From the NCBI GenBank assembly GCA_009787025.1, contig WRGT01000063.1:1-45330 (forward strand): a DNA stretch of 45,330 nucleotides. Reading direction: 5' to 3'. This DNA is from Spirochaetota bacterium (GTDB lineage Bacteria > Spirochaetota > UBA4802 > UBA5550). The notes beneath the pieces were generated by a model, which was not told the origin of the DNA, ran no database searches, and saw only the letters and a program-made list of their open reading frames with translations. The translations under genes were made by a program, and so were the position numbers. Position 1 is the first letter of the stretch; every line of letters starts with the position of its first letter. Shown here one piece after another: positions 1-9,375 of this stretch.

Positions 1-16
1 GAACAATGTAAACTCG

Positions 17-130
17 GCGTGGCAATCCAGTAGGATAAATTAAGACTCTGGATTGCCACGCGCAGGTTACACAATCTATACTCAAACATGGTTAAAGCGC
101 TCGCAATGACGCAGGTATTTACTTATCGTT
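17..130. repeat. Inverted repeat and degenerate interspersed-repeat remnant
   Basis: A 14-bp perfect inverted repeat (arms 17-30 and 48-61, core CGTGGCAATCCAG) encloses a 17-nt loop. About 40 nt further on lies CTCGCAATGAC. The combination of a CTGGATTGCCACG block followed by CGCAATGACG resembles the widely seen short dispersed repeats of the GTCATTGCGAG...GGCAATCCAG kind, here degenerate. No coding potential is seen in 1-187. The dispersed-repeat assignment is from memory of the motif and not from a second copy in this window. Confidence 0.5.
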
Positions 131-187
131 TACTCTTGTTACTTATTGGAAAAAACATGTAATTAACGTTCCGGCGGAGGAAAAATA

Positions 188-2791
188 TTGAAGAAGAAGT
201 TTAATATTGCAAAATTTTTAAACAGGTTTTTTGGGACAAATAAACTGTCGGGACTTTTTGTAGGAATTATCACAATTTTACTTGTTATACCTTTCAGCTT
301 TTCGGACATATATAATCTTTTTGAACTGAAACTTTTTGATTTAAGGATGAAAAGCAAGCCGTCTATTTCCCAGTGGAATAAATTATATTTTGTTAATATT
401 GACGACACCAGTATAAATTCTCTGGGTCAATTTCCATGGACGCGCGACCTCTATGCGGCAGGTCTTGATACAATGAAAGATATGGGTATGTCGCTAATAT
501 CTTTTGACGTTATGTTTCCGGACCCGTCGCCAAACAGAATTAATGAGGACGTTTATAACGAACTTTTAAAAAAGGCCGATTCAAAAAAAACTATTCAGAA
601 AAATGCAATAATACCTGTTTTAAGAAATATAGATGAGATATTTCAAACTGCGCTTAAAAATAACGGTACTGCAATAATATCATATACGTTTTCCGATGAC
701 GAGCCTACGGTTGATCTGATTAAAAGACAGAAGAGCCGCCTGTTTATTGACGGGAAAAAAAGGTTTGAATCAATAGCGTCAATTCCTGTTCCGCAGGGGA
801 GAGAACGCGAGTTTGAGCCGCTGCGGGATAAGAGGGTTAAAGCTATTGTATATCCCATAGACAGACTCCTTCAAGCGTCCAATAATTTCGGCTTTGTAAA
901 CAGGTTTACCGACCTTGACGGAACTATAAGAAGAGTGCGTCTTGTACAGGTATTTGACGGCAGAGTTTATTTTAATTTGGCATTATCAATGATTATTGAA
1001 GCCTGTAATGTAAAAAAGGAAAATATTGAGGTCAATCCCGGCAGGAACATAATCTTAAAAAAAGCCTTTAATGAAATTAAACAGGCGCATGAAAATATAA
1101 TTATACCAATAGACAGTTCAGGCATGATTATTGTAAATTGGGCAGGCGAAGGTCCGATGGAGAAATCATTTAAATCAATTCCATTCTTTGCGCTTTTGGA
1201 GTATCCTAAATTTGTAAATGCCGTATATGAATTTTTTGACAGCGCAGGCGGATCAGAGGGTATTCATAAAAGGGCGCAGCTTGTATCCGAAATAGATAAT
1301 CTTGAAGCGTCATATTCGCGCGCAGCAAATGACAATGAAAGAGGGAAGATTTGGAAAGAACTTCAAAATAAAAAAGATGAACTTGATAATGAAAAACTCA
1401 GTTACCTTAAAGTGCTGGTTGATAGAAAGGGGAAGATGCTTGCAGAGGGTGATGCGAAGAATATAGATACTGTAACCGAAGATATTAAAACAGTAGAGTT
1501 GGTTTTAAATGTAGAAAAGACCAGGGATAAAATAGGCATTATAGGGCTTACTGCAACAGGCACTTCTGATATTGCATCTATACCATTGCATAATGAATAT
1601 CCCGGCGTAGGAACGTATCATAATACTGTAAATACTATAATGCAGAGGGAGTATATTCGAAACGCAGGCAAATCTGTAAATTTTATTTTAATAGCGGTAA
1701 TCGCAATACTTACAGGTTTTGTTATGCAAAAACTTTCTTCAATACGCTCTTTATTGGTTTCAATTTTCGGATTTATTCTTATGAATGTTTCAATATTTTT
1801 TGTTTTTGTATTGTCTAATATATGCGTTGAACAGCTTGGGCTAAACCTTGCTTTCGTTATTCCGTCTGTTGTAATTGTTTCAATAAAATTAGTAACAGAG
1901 GAGAGTCAAAAGAAGTTTATTAAAGACGCGTTTTCACGCTATATTGCGCCTGATGTAATAGCGGAGATTATGGAAAATCCCGAATCACTGCAGCTTGGCG
2001 GCGAGAGCAGAGAGCTGACAATCTTTTTTTCGGATATTGCAGGGTTTACGTCAATATCGGAAAAACTTTCACCTGTTGAACTTGTCAGGCTCTTAAATGA
2101 ATATCTGTCGGAAATGACAAATATTATTATTTCGCACGGAGGCACTGTTGATAAGTATATGGGCGACGCAATTATGGCATTTTACGGCGCTCCGCAAGCG
2201 TATGATGATCACGGACTTCGCGCCTGTCTCGCAGCAATTGATATGAAAAGGAGACTAAGAAGCCTTCAGGAAAATTGGAGGAAAAGCGGTCAGCTTGAAT
2301 TTTTTGCCAGAATGGGGATAAACAGCGGAAAAACAGTTGTGGGCAACATGGGGTCTGCCTTGAGAATGGATTATACTGTAATGGGAGATTCTGTAAACCT
2401 TGCATCGCGTCTTGAAGGCGCAAATAAAATCTATGACACAACTGCCATGATTAGCGAGCATACCTATAATTATGCTAAGGATCATATTGAAGCAAGAAAG
2501 CTGGACAGTATTAAAGTAGTAGGAAAAACAGAGGCTGTTGTAATATATGAACTTCTCGGCAGAAAGGGAACGCTGCCGCAAAATGTTTATGATATGATTG
2601 AACAGTATAATAAAGGGCTTGAGATGTTCGCCGAACATCAATGGGATAAAGCGCATAAATGTTTTAAAGATGCAATGAAGGTACTCCCTGATGACGGTCC
2701 TTCAAAACTATATATTGACAGATGTAATAAATATATGAAAAATCCTCCGTCAAAGAGTTGGAATGGAGTTTATACTTTAGATACTAAATAG
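188..2791 (+). CDS. CHASE2-domain class III adenylate cyclase
   Basis: A membrane-bound nucleotide cyclase that makes cAMP from ATP in response to an extracytoplasmic signal. A membrane segment at residues 22-40 precedes a large CHASE2-type sensor region, which includes a charged, coiled-coil-like insert at about 370-450. Three membrane helices follow (about 498-570), then the linker FSRYIAPDV and the class III catalytic domain (608-788). Metal-binding Asp616 (SDIAGFT) and Asp660 (KYMGD) are present. Lys656 and Asp728 (DYTVMGD) fit adenine rather than guanine recognition, and Asn737 and Arg741 (VNLASR) fit the transition-state pair. A single TPR-like helix pair closes the protein (about 807-850). 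The start is TTG, chosen because GGAGG lies 7 nt upstream. It is monocistronic; the next gene is convergent. A second, unrelated cyclase lies at 37972. Confidence 0.93.
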   Translation: MKKKFNIAKFLNRFFGTNKLSGLFVGIITILLVIPFSFSDIYNLFELKLFDLRMKSKPSISQWNKLYFVNIDDTSINSLGQFPWTRDLYAAGLDTMKDMGMSLISFDVMFPDPSPNRINEDVYNELLKKADSKKTIQKNAIIPVLRNIDEIFQTALKNNGTAIISYTFSDDEPTVDLIKRQKSRLFIDGKKRFESIASIPVPQGREREFEPLRDKRVKAIVYPIDRLLQASNNFGFVNRFTDLDGTIRRVRLVQVFDGRVYFNLALSMIIEACNVKKENIEVNPGRNIILKKAFNEIKQAHENIIIPIDSSGMIIVNWAGEGPMEKSFKSIPFFALLEYPKFVNAVYEFFDSAGGSEGIHKRAQLVSEIDNLEASYSRAANDNERGKIWKELQNKKDELDNEKLSYLKVLVDRKGKMLAEGDAKNIDTVTEDIKTVELVLNVEKTRDKIGIIGLTATGTSDIASIPLHNEYPGVGTYHNTVNTIMQREYIRNAGKSVNFILIAVIAILTGFVMQKLSSIRSLLVSIFGFILMNVSIFFVFVLSNICVEQLGLNLAFVIPSVVIVSIKLVTEESQKKFIKDAFSRYIAPDVIAEIMENPESLQLGGESRELTIFFSDIAGFTSISEKLSPVELVRLLNEYLSEMTNIIISHGGTVDKYMGDAIMAFYGAPQAYDDHGLRACLAAIDMKRRLRSLQENWRKSGQLEFFARMGINSGKTVVGNMGSALRMDYTVMGDSVNLASRLEGANKIYDTTAMISEHTYNYAKDHIEARKLDSIKVVGKTEAVVIYELLGRKGTLPQNVYDMIEQYNKGLEMFAEHQWDKAHKCFKDAMKVLPDDGPSKLYIDRCNKYMKNPPSKSWNGVYTLDTK

Positions 2792-2815
2792 AGTAAAATA
2801 ACCATGACATAAACC

Positions 2816-3238
2816 TCACTGAAGTTTTTTTATTAAAACTTCCGGGACTGTACATATCTTCTTATCTAAAAAATTAAAACATACATGACCGGTTTCCGCA
2901 AGAGCTGCGGTTTTACCGTTTTTTGAAATCCTATAAAAAATTCTAAACCCCTTTTCTTCAATTTCTCCAATATCCGTTTCAACTGTAATAGTTTCATCTA
3001 AGAAGATTTCGGCTTTATAGTTGACTGCAAGGTCGCTTACTACAGCGCCTGTTTTTCCATCGCCTAAATTAAGTTCATTAAGTTCAAGTTTTTTTAACAT
3101 TTGATATCTTCCGTCATGGAGAATCTCAACCATTTGTGAAGCGCCGACATGCATAGCCTGATTTATGTTGGACATACAAATTCTCTGTTCATGACTAAAC
3201 CTGTAGTTATTAAGCTGTTCTAATTTAATTCTGCCCAA
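2816..3238 (-). CDS. Hotdog-fold acyl-CoA thioesterase family protein
   Basis: A 140-aa protein of the 4HBT hotdog superfamily, whose members hydrolyse acyl-CoA or acyl-ACP thioesters. The single hotdog repeat shows the family layout: an N-terminal segment with MSNINQAMHVGASQMVEILHD, where the catalytic Asp/Asn region of YbgC/FadM-like enzymes lies, followed by the strand-rich half (VNYKAEIFLDETITVET). The substrate cannot be inferred. I prefer the TTG start at 3238, because AGGTGG sits 5 nt upstream; a GTG three codons earlier (3247) overlaps that ribosome-binding site and is the alternative. The gene converges on the CHASE2 cyclase with a 24-nt gap. Acyl-CoA dehydrogenase and enoyl-CoA hydratase genes elsewhere in the window give a plausible acyl-CoA context. 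Confidence 0.8.
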   Translation of the reverse strand: MGRIKLEQLNNYRFSHEQRICMSNINQAMHVGASQMVEILHDGRYQMLKKLELNELNLGDGKTGAVVSDLAVNYKAEIFLDETITVETDIGEIEEKGFRIFYRISKNGKTAALAETGHVCFNFLDKKICTVPEVLIKKLQ

Positions 3239-3525
3239 TTTATCCACCTCTTTTTATCTATATTAAGAAATATTATTTAAATAAAACATAAAGTACAGTT
3301 AAAATATTTACAATGATAATTATTTAAAAGCTGTAAAAATATTATTGAATTTTAATCTTTTAAATAAATATAATGTATGGAAAACGTAAAATTTCTTACA
3401 CATTTATAGAGAATTAAATCATAGAGAATTTATATGCGCATGGTTTTATTATAGTTCTATATTTAGACAATGATTGAATTGTTAAAGATTATAATAAATT
3501 TTTAATAAAACAAATGAGATAGCTT

Positions 3526-4329
3526 ATGAAAGGTAAAATTATTAAATTGCTCTATTTATTGTTTATATCTGTTTTTTTAGCATCGGGATGCGGAACAAAG
3601 AAAACAGATGATAAATCATTAGAGCAGATTAAGGCTAAAGGTTATTTTATTTTAGGTCTTGATGATCAATTTCCTCCAATGGGTTTTAGAGGGCAGGATA
3701 GCAGTGAGATAGTCGGTTTTAATATTGATTTGGCAAAAGAGGTAGCAAAAAAACTTGGAGTTACCGTAAAGCTGAATCCTGTAGCATGGGATGGTATTAT
3801 TGCAAGCTTAAATAAAGGCGATATTGATGTTGTATGGAACGGTATGACAATAACTGATGAGAGAAAAAAGAATATAGATTTTTCAAAACCATATCTCAAT
3901 AACAGACAGATAGTAATGGTTACTGCTGATAGTTCCATAACAACTGTTGAGATGCTTAAAGGTAAAAAAGTAGGTCTTCAGCTTGGCAGCAGCAGTGAAA
4001 ATGCTTTAAACGGTAAACCCGATGTTGCTAAAAATCTGAAAGAATTAAAAAAATATGAAAACAACACTCTTGCTTTAATGGATCTTACATCTAAACGTAT
4101 TGATGCTGTTGTAATAGATGAGATTGTGGGAAGATGGAGTATGGCAAAGAAGCCCGGCGTTTATAAGGTACTTAGCGAAGATTTGGGACCTGAGCTTTTC
4201 GGCGTTGGTCTTAGAAAGTCCGATGTAACATTTAAAGAGGCATTTGACAAGGCTTTAGATGAAGTTAAAAAAGACGGTACTGGCGCTGATGTTTCAAAGA
4301 AATGGTTTGGAGAAGATATACTTAATTAA
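3526..4329 (+). CDS. Polar amino-acid ABC transporter, substrate-binding lipoprotein
   Basis: The extracytoplasmic receptor of an amino-acid uptake system (solute-binding protein family 3). The N terminus is a lipoprotein signal with lipobox LASGC (Cys about 22), so it is probably anchored to the outer face of the inner membrane. The typical family opening follows (GYFILGLDDQFPPMGF, then IVGFNIDLAKEVAKKLG), as do the hallmark WDGIIASLNKGDIDVVWNGMT and TDERKKNIDFSKPY. The 267-aa length is normal. The ligand is not predictable, although glutamine/glutamate, arginine or cystine types are typical. It is first in a three-gene operon, with 7 nt to the permease. Confidence 0.93.
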   Translation: MKGKIIKLLYLLFISVFLASGCGTKKTDDKSLEQIKAKGYFILGLDDQFPPMGFRGQDSSEIVGFNIDLAKEVAKKLGVTVKLNPVAWDGIIASLNKGDIDVVWNGMTITDERKKNIDFSKPYLNNRQIVMVTADSSITTVEMLKGKKVGLQLGSSSENALNGKPDVAKNLKELKKYENNTLALMDLTSKRIDAVVIDEIVGRWSMAKKPGVYKVLSEDLGPELFGVGLRKSDVTFKEAFDKALDEVKKDGTGADVSKKWFGEDILN

Positions 4330-4336
4330 GTAAATT

Positions 4337-4990
4337 ATGGAAAATTACCTCCAATATATTTATGATTCGTCAATTTTTATCCTAAAGGGGAGTATTTTAA
4401 CAGTTCAGCTTTATTTTGTTACAATAGTATTTTCAATTCCCCTTGGGATAATTCTTGCTTTGATGAAAATATCAAAATATAAGTTTTTAAAACTATCAAT
4501 AGGTTTTTATACTTGGGTGTTCCGGGGGACACCCCTTCTTTTGCAGTTGTTTTTCACATATTACGGACTTTCAATATTCGGCATAAATCTTCCTCCGTTT
4601 ACTGCTGCTGCATTGACTTTTGTAATAAACTATTCTGCTTATTTAACTGAGATATATCGCGCAGGTATTGAGTCTATTGATAAGGGACAATATGAAGCGG
4701 CAAAGGCATTAAACATGAATTATTATCAGACTATGAAGCGTATAATATTGCCTCAGGTTGTTAGAAGAACAATTCCTCCGACATGCAATGAGGCAATTAA
4801 TCTTGTAAAAGATACTGCGCTTGTTGTTATTATAGGGATGGGTGATCTGCTTAGATCTGCAAAGGAATTATTCTCGAGGGACTTTGCAGTCACGCCTTTT
4901 ATTATAGCAGCAGTGATCTATCTGTTGATGACTTCCGTCATAGTCTTTTTCTTTAAAAAAATAGAGGTTAAATATTCAATATATGAATAA
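4337..4990 (+). CDS. Polar amino-acid ABC transporter, permease
   Basis: The inner-membrane subunit of the amino-acid importer (His/Glu/Gln/Arg/opine permease family). It is 217 aa, with about five hydrophobic helices. The signature FRGTPLLLQLFF is followed by the EAA loop that contacts the ATPase (GQYEAAKALNMNYYQTMKRI), then by IILPQVVRRTIPP and NLVKDTALV. A single permease gene suggests a homodimeric channel. It lies 7 nt behind the receptor gene and 12 nt ahead of the ATPase gene. Confidence 0.95.
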   Translation: MENYLQYIYDSSIFILKGSILTVQLYFVTIVFSIPLGIILALMKISKYKFLKLSIGFYTWVFRGTPLLLQLFFTYYGLSIFGINLPPFTAAALTFVINYSAYLTEIYRAGIESIDKGQYEAAKALNMNYYQTMKRIILPQVVRRTIPPTCNEAINLVKDTALVVIIGMGDLLRSAKELFSRDFAVTPFIIAAVIYLLMTSVIVFFFKKIEVKYSIYE

Positions 4991-5002
4991 GGGTATTTTT
5001 CA

Positions 5003-5782
5003 ATGAAGATGATTCAGGCAAATAATCTGTTTAAGTCCTTTGGACAGCATACGGTTCTTAATGATGTGAGTTTTGAGGTAAACAAAGGAGAGGTTATTGC
5101 TGTTATTGGTCCTTCGGGGTCCGGTAAAAGTACGCTGCTTAGATGTTTAAACGGGTTGGAGGAAATTGATTCCGGAATTATTGCTATAGAGAGTGAACAC
5201 TATGCTGATAAAAATCATGGGGGAAAGGATAAAATAAATTTAAAGGAGAAAAAAAATATAGCAACAAAACTTGGCATGGTATTCCAGCACATTAATCTCT
5301 TCCCTCATAAAACTGTTCTTGAAAATGTAATAGAAGCACCGATAACCGTATTAAAGATGAAAAAAAATGATGCAATCCCATTAGGTGAAGCTTTGCTTGA
5401 AAAGGTTGGTCTTTTGGATAAGAAGGATTTTTATCCGTCAAAAATATCAGGAGGGCAAAAACAGCGCGTTGCCATAGCCCGCGCCTTAGGCATGAACCCT
5501 GACATTATGCTCTTTGACGAGCCGACTTCATCGCTTGATCCAGAATTGGTCGGAGAAGTACAAAAGGTAATAGCCGATCTGGTAAAGGAAAAGATGACTA
5601 TGATGATTGTAACGCATGAGATGAGATTTGCCGAAGAGGTTGCCGACCGCATAATTTTCATGGATGAAGGAAGAATAATTGCCGATGAAAAACCTGAAAA
5701 AATTTTTTATAATCCTGAACATCCCCGCATTATGTCATTTATTGAAAATATTGCAATGAGGCAACTCATTGATAAAGATTAA
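5003..5782 (+). CDS. Polar amino-acid ABC transporter, ATP-binding protein
   Basis: The ATPase that energises the importer. All motifs are intact: Walker A GPSGSGKST (near residue 35), Q-loop VFQHINLFPH, signature SGGQKQRVAIARAL, Walker B IMLFDEPTSSLDP and H-loop VTHEM. The length (259 aa) is close to GlnQ/HisP relatives, with a slightly longer insert between the Walker A strand and the Q-loop (HYADKNHGGKDKINLKEKK). It is the third gene of the operon. No clear terminator is seen before the lipoprotein gene 26 nt downstream, which may be co-transcribed. Confidence 0.95.
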   Translation: MKMIQANNLFKSFGQHTVLNDVSFEVNKGEVIAVIGPSGSGKSTLLRCLNGLEEIDSGIIAIESEHYADKNHGGKDKINLKEKKNIATKLGMVFQHINLFPHKTVLENVIEAPITVLKMKKNDAIPLGEALLEKVGLLDKKDFYPSKISGGQKQRVAIARALGMNPDIMLFDEPTSSLDPELVGEVQKVIADLVKEKMTMMIVTHEMRFAEEVADRIIFMDEGRIIADEKPEKIFYNPEHPRIMSFIENIAMRQLIDKD

Positions 5783-5808
5783 CCGCTACTCTGCAAATAA
5801 GTAATATT

Positions 5809-6216
5809 ATGACAAGACTATTTCTGAAAATACAAATTTTAACATTGATATACTTATCAGGATGCAGCAGTTTTGATAATACTTCGGAATTGTGGGAAGG
5901 GGTATCGGATAATACTTTAAGAGTAATTATATCGGAATATATTCCTTATCATGAAAGTAACAGTAATGATATAAAAATGCCGGTAAGGGAGAGATTAGAT
6001 CAAAGGGGGTCACTCCTTATTGCCAGCTATATTGTAATGAACTTAGACAAGAGTAAATCCTCGTATGAGACTGATATGTTATTTAACAATTTAATGGACG
6101 AAGCTATAAAGCATGGTGAAATTGTTAGTATTGACTGCACTGAAAATAATTATTGCAGGGCAACCGGTGAATATAATATTTCAGAGATACAAAAAAAATT
6201 AGAATCTATTAAATAG
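5809..6216 (+). CDS. Small predicted lipoprotein of unknown function
   Basis: A 135-aa protein that I do not recognise. The N terminus (MTRLFLKIQILTLIYLSGCSS) is a short lipoprotein signal with an LSGC lipobox, so the mature chain starts at about Cys19 and is probably membrane-tethered. The rest is polar and predicted mixed alpha/beta, with two further cysteines (CTENNYC) that could form a disulfide in the periplasm. It lies 26 nt after the ABC ATPase gene on the same strand, so it may belong to that transcription unit, but a role in transport is only a guess. Confidence 0.7.
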   Translation: MTRLFLKIQILTLIYLSGCSSFDNTSELWEGVSDNTLRVIISEYIPYHESNSNDIKMPVRERLDQRGSLLIASYIVMNLDKSKSSYETDMLFNNLMDEAIKHGEIVSIDCTENNYCRATGEYNISEIQKKLESIK

Positions 6217-6221
6217 CAGCA

Positions 6222-6325
6222 AACCTGTTAATGAAGCGTATAATTATTTAAATCGATGGCGACGCCATCGATTGATACAACAGCGCCAACGTCAACCTGT
6301 TAATGGAGAGTATCATTATTTGAAT
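6222..6325. repeat. Direct repeat pair flanking a 23-nt palindrome
   Basis: Two 32-nt direct repeats (6222-6253 and 6294-6325) match at 28 positions and lie 72 nt apart. Each starts with AACCTGTTAATG. The copy at 6294 covers the 3' end and stop codon of the rhomboid gene. Between them lies AATCGATGGCG-A-CGCCATCGATT (6251-6273), a perfect inverted repeat with a 1-nt centre. The arrangement suggests either a local duplication or an inserted palindromic element. The palindrome might also act as a shared hairpin for the two convergent genes, but no T-run follows it. Confidence 0.7.
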
Positions 6326-7172
6326 AGTAGTAGTTTTTTCTTGCCCATTCTAAACTCTTCTTCTCTTCAGGTGTAAGTGAATTCATACCATCTCTTGCTA
6401 TTTTTTCAAGAAGAGTGTCAATTATTCTTTTTGCTTTAATTCTTGAGTCAATAATATTTTTTTTGTTGTTCAATCTTGATTTTTTATTGAGACGTTCAAA
6501 AAATGAACCGCTTTTTTTTGTTTGAGATTTTGATTTCATCATATAATTGACTAAGAAAAAGCCTGTAATTATACCGCCTAAGTGACCAATATGGCTTATA
6601 TTGCCGCCTGCTCCTGTTGCAGTGGAGAGTGTTCCGTAAAATTCCAGAACTCCAAAAATTAATACTAAATATTTCATTTTTATTGGTATTAAAAAAAAGA
6701 ATAAAACCTCGCGGTTGGGCCAGCGCATGGCATAAGCCAGCAGTATGGCATATATTGCTCCTGAAGCGCCTATTGTAACGGGTGTTGATCCGTAATGCGT
6801 ATATGCAATATAGTTCATCAATGCGATAAATAATCCTGCGCCTATACCCGAAAGAATATAGTATTTTATGAATCTTTTTCTCCCCCATTCTATTTCTAAT
6901 TCTCCGGCAAACATCCACAGACCAATAAGATTAAATATAATATGCGCCCAACCTCCATGTAGAAACATATAAGTAAGCGGCTGCCAAATCATAAAGTCTG
7001 TAAATAGCCCCGGATGGCTGATCCCAAAAGTATATTCCAATAAATGTGGATCAGACATTATTATATCAGCAAATTTTTGAATTATAAAAACAATGATGTT
7101 TATTATCATTATTAATTTGACACCGGGGGTTATTGGTCCGCCTATTCTTATTCCAATATTTCTCTGATACAT
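6300..7172 (-). CDS. Rhomboid-family intramembrane serine protease
   Basis: A polytopic inner-membrane protease that cuts transmembrane helices of client proteins. The catalytic dyad is present: Ser137 in GASG and His197 in HIGHLGG. The conserved His77 and Asn81 lie in LHGGWAHIIFNLIGLWMFAG. About six transmembrane helices (20-210) form the core. A basic cytoplasmic tail of about 80 residues follows (KKSRLNNKKNIIDSRIKAKR...), ending in LTPEEKKSLEWARKNYYYS. The start is supported by GGAG 10 nt upstream. The 3' end overlaps one copy of the direct repeat described here, so the last residues may have been altered by that event. Confidence 0.93.
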   Translation of the reverse strand: MYQRNIGIRIGGPITPGVKLIMIINIIVFIIQKFADIIMSDPHLLEYTFGISHPGLFTDFMIWQPLTYMFLHGGWAHIIFNLIGLWMFAGELEIEWGRKRFIKYYILSGIGAGLFIALMNYIAYTHYGSTPVTIGASGAIYAILLAYAMRWPNREVLFFFLIPIKMKYLVLIFGVLEFYGTLSTATGAGGNISHIGHLGGIITGFFLVNYMMKSKSQTKKSGSFFERLNKKSRLNNKKNIIDSRIKAKRIIDTLLEKIARDGMNSLTPEEKKSLEWARKNYYYSNNDTLH

Positions 7173-7317
7173 GAAAATTCTCCGCCATACTTTTACAAAA
7201 AATGAAATAGAGTAATTATCCCTATATAAAAAATTACATTTATCTTTTTCTTAATATAATTTCAATCAGAAAAATAGAGATTTATTCTTCAATTCATAAA
7301 AGAAACTCATAACTTGT

Positions 7318-7346
7318 TTGACAAAATTTATTTGAATTGTTATTTT
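7318..7346 (+). promoter_or_regulatory. Sigma70-type promoter of the antiporter gene
   Basis: TTGACA (7318-7323), a 17-nt spacer and TATTTT (7341-7346) lie about 30 nt upstream of the ATG at 7377. The -35 is a perfect consensus; the -10 matches four of six bases. Confidence 0.55.
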
Positions 7347-7376
7347 CATAAAAAATAAAAAATCAGTGAAGGTAGT

Positions 7377-9341
7377 ATGGGATTAGCAGGAGATTTAATA
7401 ATTATAATAGTTGTCGGTCTTGCCGGAGGACTGATTTTTAATCTGATAAAACTTCCTCCAATTATCGGATATATTATTGCAGGGGTAATAATAAGTTCGT
7501 CAACCAGTACCTCTATAGTTGCAGACATCTCCAGTATTGAACTTCTTGCAGAAATTGGTGTTGCGCTTCTTTTATTCTCCATAGGTCTTGAGCTGTCATT
7601 CAGCGAACTAAAAGATGTACGGGGTATTGCTGTTGCAGGAACCTCTTTACAGATATTGCTCTGTATATTCTTTGGATATGGTATTGGTCATTTCATGGGT
7701 CTGCCAGTGACTGTTTCTATAGTTTTTGGCATGATAATTGCTCTATCCAGTACGATGGTTGTTTTAAAAGTGCTGATGGGTAAAGGACTAATGGGTACTC
7801 TTTCGAGCAAGGTTATGATTGGTATTCTAATTGTGCAAGATCTTGCAGCTATGCCGCTTATGATTATAATTCCAAAGTTGCATGATATTCAAAATAATCT
7901 CTCTGCGATAGGCATAGTTATTTTAAAAGAGATAGTTGTTCTGATAATAATAGTCATTATAGGAATGCGATTAATCCCATTTTTATTAAAATATGTTGCA
8001 TTGCTCAATTCAAGAGAACTGTTCCTTATTGCTTCAACGGCAATAGGTCTTGGAGTAGGGTATGTTACTCATTTGTTTGATTTGTCACTTGCATTCGGCG
8101 CATTTATTGCAGGCATGATTATAAGCGAATCGGATTATAATCATCAGGCTCTGAATGATGTTATCCCCTTACGGGATATCTTTGGTCTCATATTCTTTGT
8201 TTCAATTGGTATGCTCGTTAATTTTCAAGTTGTAATATCAAATATCTCTACTATTGCAGCATTAGTTGTAGTCGCAATCATAGGGAAGTTTATAATTTTC
8301 TATTTTATCGCTTTAATCTTTAAATACCGAAATATTGTGCCTTTGGCGCTTGGTTTAGGATTAGCGCAGATAGGTGAGTTTGCTTTTGTACTTGCCAAAA
8401 CGGCAGAACAGGGTAATGTTATTGATAAGAACTTCTATTCTACAGTACTTTCTGTTTCTATAATAACGATGATAATATCGCCATTTATCTCTATGCTGTC
8501 AACACCTTTATATTCTTTAAGAAAGAAATGGTTTAAGTTTGAAAAAGTTCAAACAATTAATATGCCCAATAATGAACTTAAAGATCATGTGGTTATATCC
8601 GGCGGCGGACGTGTCGGCTCACAAATTGCCTTAGTATTAAACCGTCTTAATATTCCATTTATTATAATTGAGCAGGATTATCGAAGATTTGAAAAGATTA
8701 AAGAATATGGATATCCGGCCATATATGGAGATGCGATATTTGAAACCGTACTCTCGGCAGCAGATGTAGAAAAAGCTAAAATGTTGATAATAACCCTGCC
8801 ATCAACCCTATTTATAAGTCAGATTACATCATTTGCATTAAAACATAATCCCAACATCTTTATAATTGCCAGAGCAGAAGATATAGAGCAGGTAAAACAA
8901 ATTGGCAAACTTAACATTGGTGAAGTTGTACAACCGGAATTTGAAGCAAGCCTTGAAATTATAAGACAGACCCTCTTGCATCTTAATTTTCAAATAACCG
9001 GAATACAAAACATTATAGATGAAATGAGGCGTGATGCTTATAGCTATGATAATAATCAGGGATTAAATGTTTCATTATTGTCAAAGCTTAAAGATACGCC
9101 GTTTTTACTTGAAACAGGCTGGTATGAAATTAAACCGGACAGTATTTTTGAAGGTAAATCTATAGTGGATATGGAAATAAGGGAAAAGACAGGCGTATCT
9201 ATTGTCGGTATAATGAGAGACGGCAACTTTATTCCTAACCCCGACCCTAAAATAATATTTAAAGCCGGTGACCTAATTGCCGTAATAGGGATACAGGAAA
9301 CAAGAACACTGTTTGAACAGAATTATTTTCAGACAGTTTAA
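7377..9341 (+). CDS. CPA2 cation:proton antiporter / K+ efflux protein with RCK domains
   Basis: A 654-aa inner-membrane antiporter of the KefB/KefC/YbaL type. It exchanges K+ or Na+ for protons and is gated by a cytoplasmic nucleotide-binding domain. The membrane part (about 1-385) has 12-13 helices with characteristic stretches LLLFSIGLELSF, LSSTMVVLKVL and LAFGAFIAGMIIS. A TrkA-N (RCK-N) Rossmann domain begins near residue 400 (HVVISGGGRVGSQIA, acidic strand end IIEQD). A TrkA-C domain closes the protein (about 560-650). It is probably monocistronic with its own promoter; the acyl-CoA dehydrogenase gene starts 34 nt later and could be read through. Confidence 0.92.
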   Translation: MGLAGDLIIIIVVGLAGGLIFNLIKLPPIIGYIIAGVIISSSTSTSIVADISSIELLAEIGVALLLFSIGLELSFSELKDVRGIAVAGTSLQILLCIFFGYGIGHFMGLPVTVSIVFGMIIALSSTMVVLKVLMGKGLMGTLSSKVMIGILIVQDLAAMPLMIIIPKLHDIQNNLSAIGIVILKEIVVLIIIVIIGMRLIPFLLKYVALLNSRELFLIASTAIGLGVGYVTHLFDLSLAFGAFIAGMIISESDYNHQALNDVIPLRDIFGLIFFVSIGMLVNFQVVISNISTIAALVVVAIIGKFIIFYFIALIFKYRNIVPLALGLGLAQIGEFAFVLAKTAEQGNVIDKNFYSTVLSVSIITMIISPFISMLSTPLYSLRKKWFKFEKVQTINMPNNELKDHVVISGGGRVGSQIALVLNRLNIPFIIIEQDYRRFEKIKEYGYPAIYGDAIFETVLSAADVEKAKMLIITLPSTLFISQITSFALKHNPNIFIIARAEDIEQVKQIGKLNIGEVVQPEFEASLEIIRQTLLHLNFQITGIQNIIDEMRRDAYSYDNNQGLNVSLLSKLKDTPFLLETGWYEIKPDSIFEGKSIVDMEIREKTGVSIVGIMRDGNFIPNPDPKIIFKAGDLIAVIGIQETRTLFEQNYFQTV

Positions 9342-9375
9342 CAATTATTTAATCTAAATATAAGAGGGGGCATCC

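Noticed and set aside
3406-3430. Direct repeat ATAGAGAATT twice, as a possible operator or CRISPR-like repeat
   Set aside because: Only two 10-nt copies in very AT-rich sequence, with no array and no symmetry.
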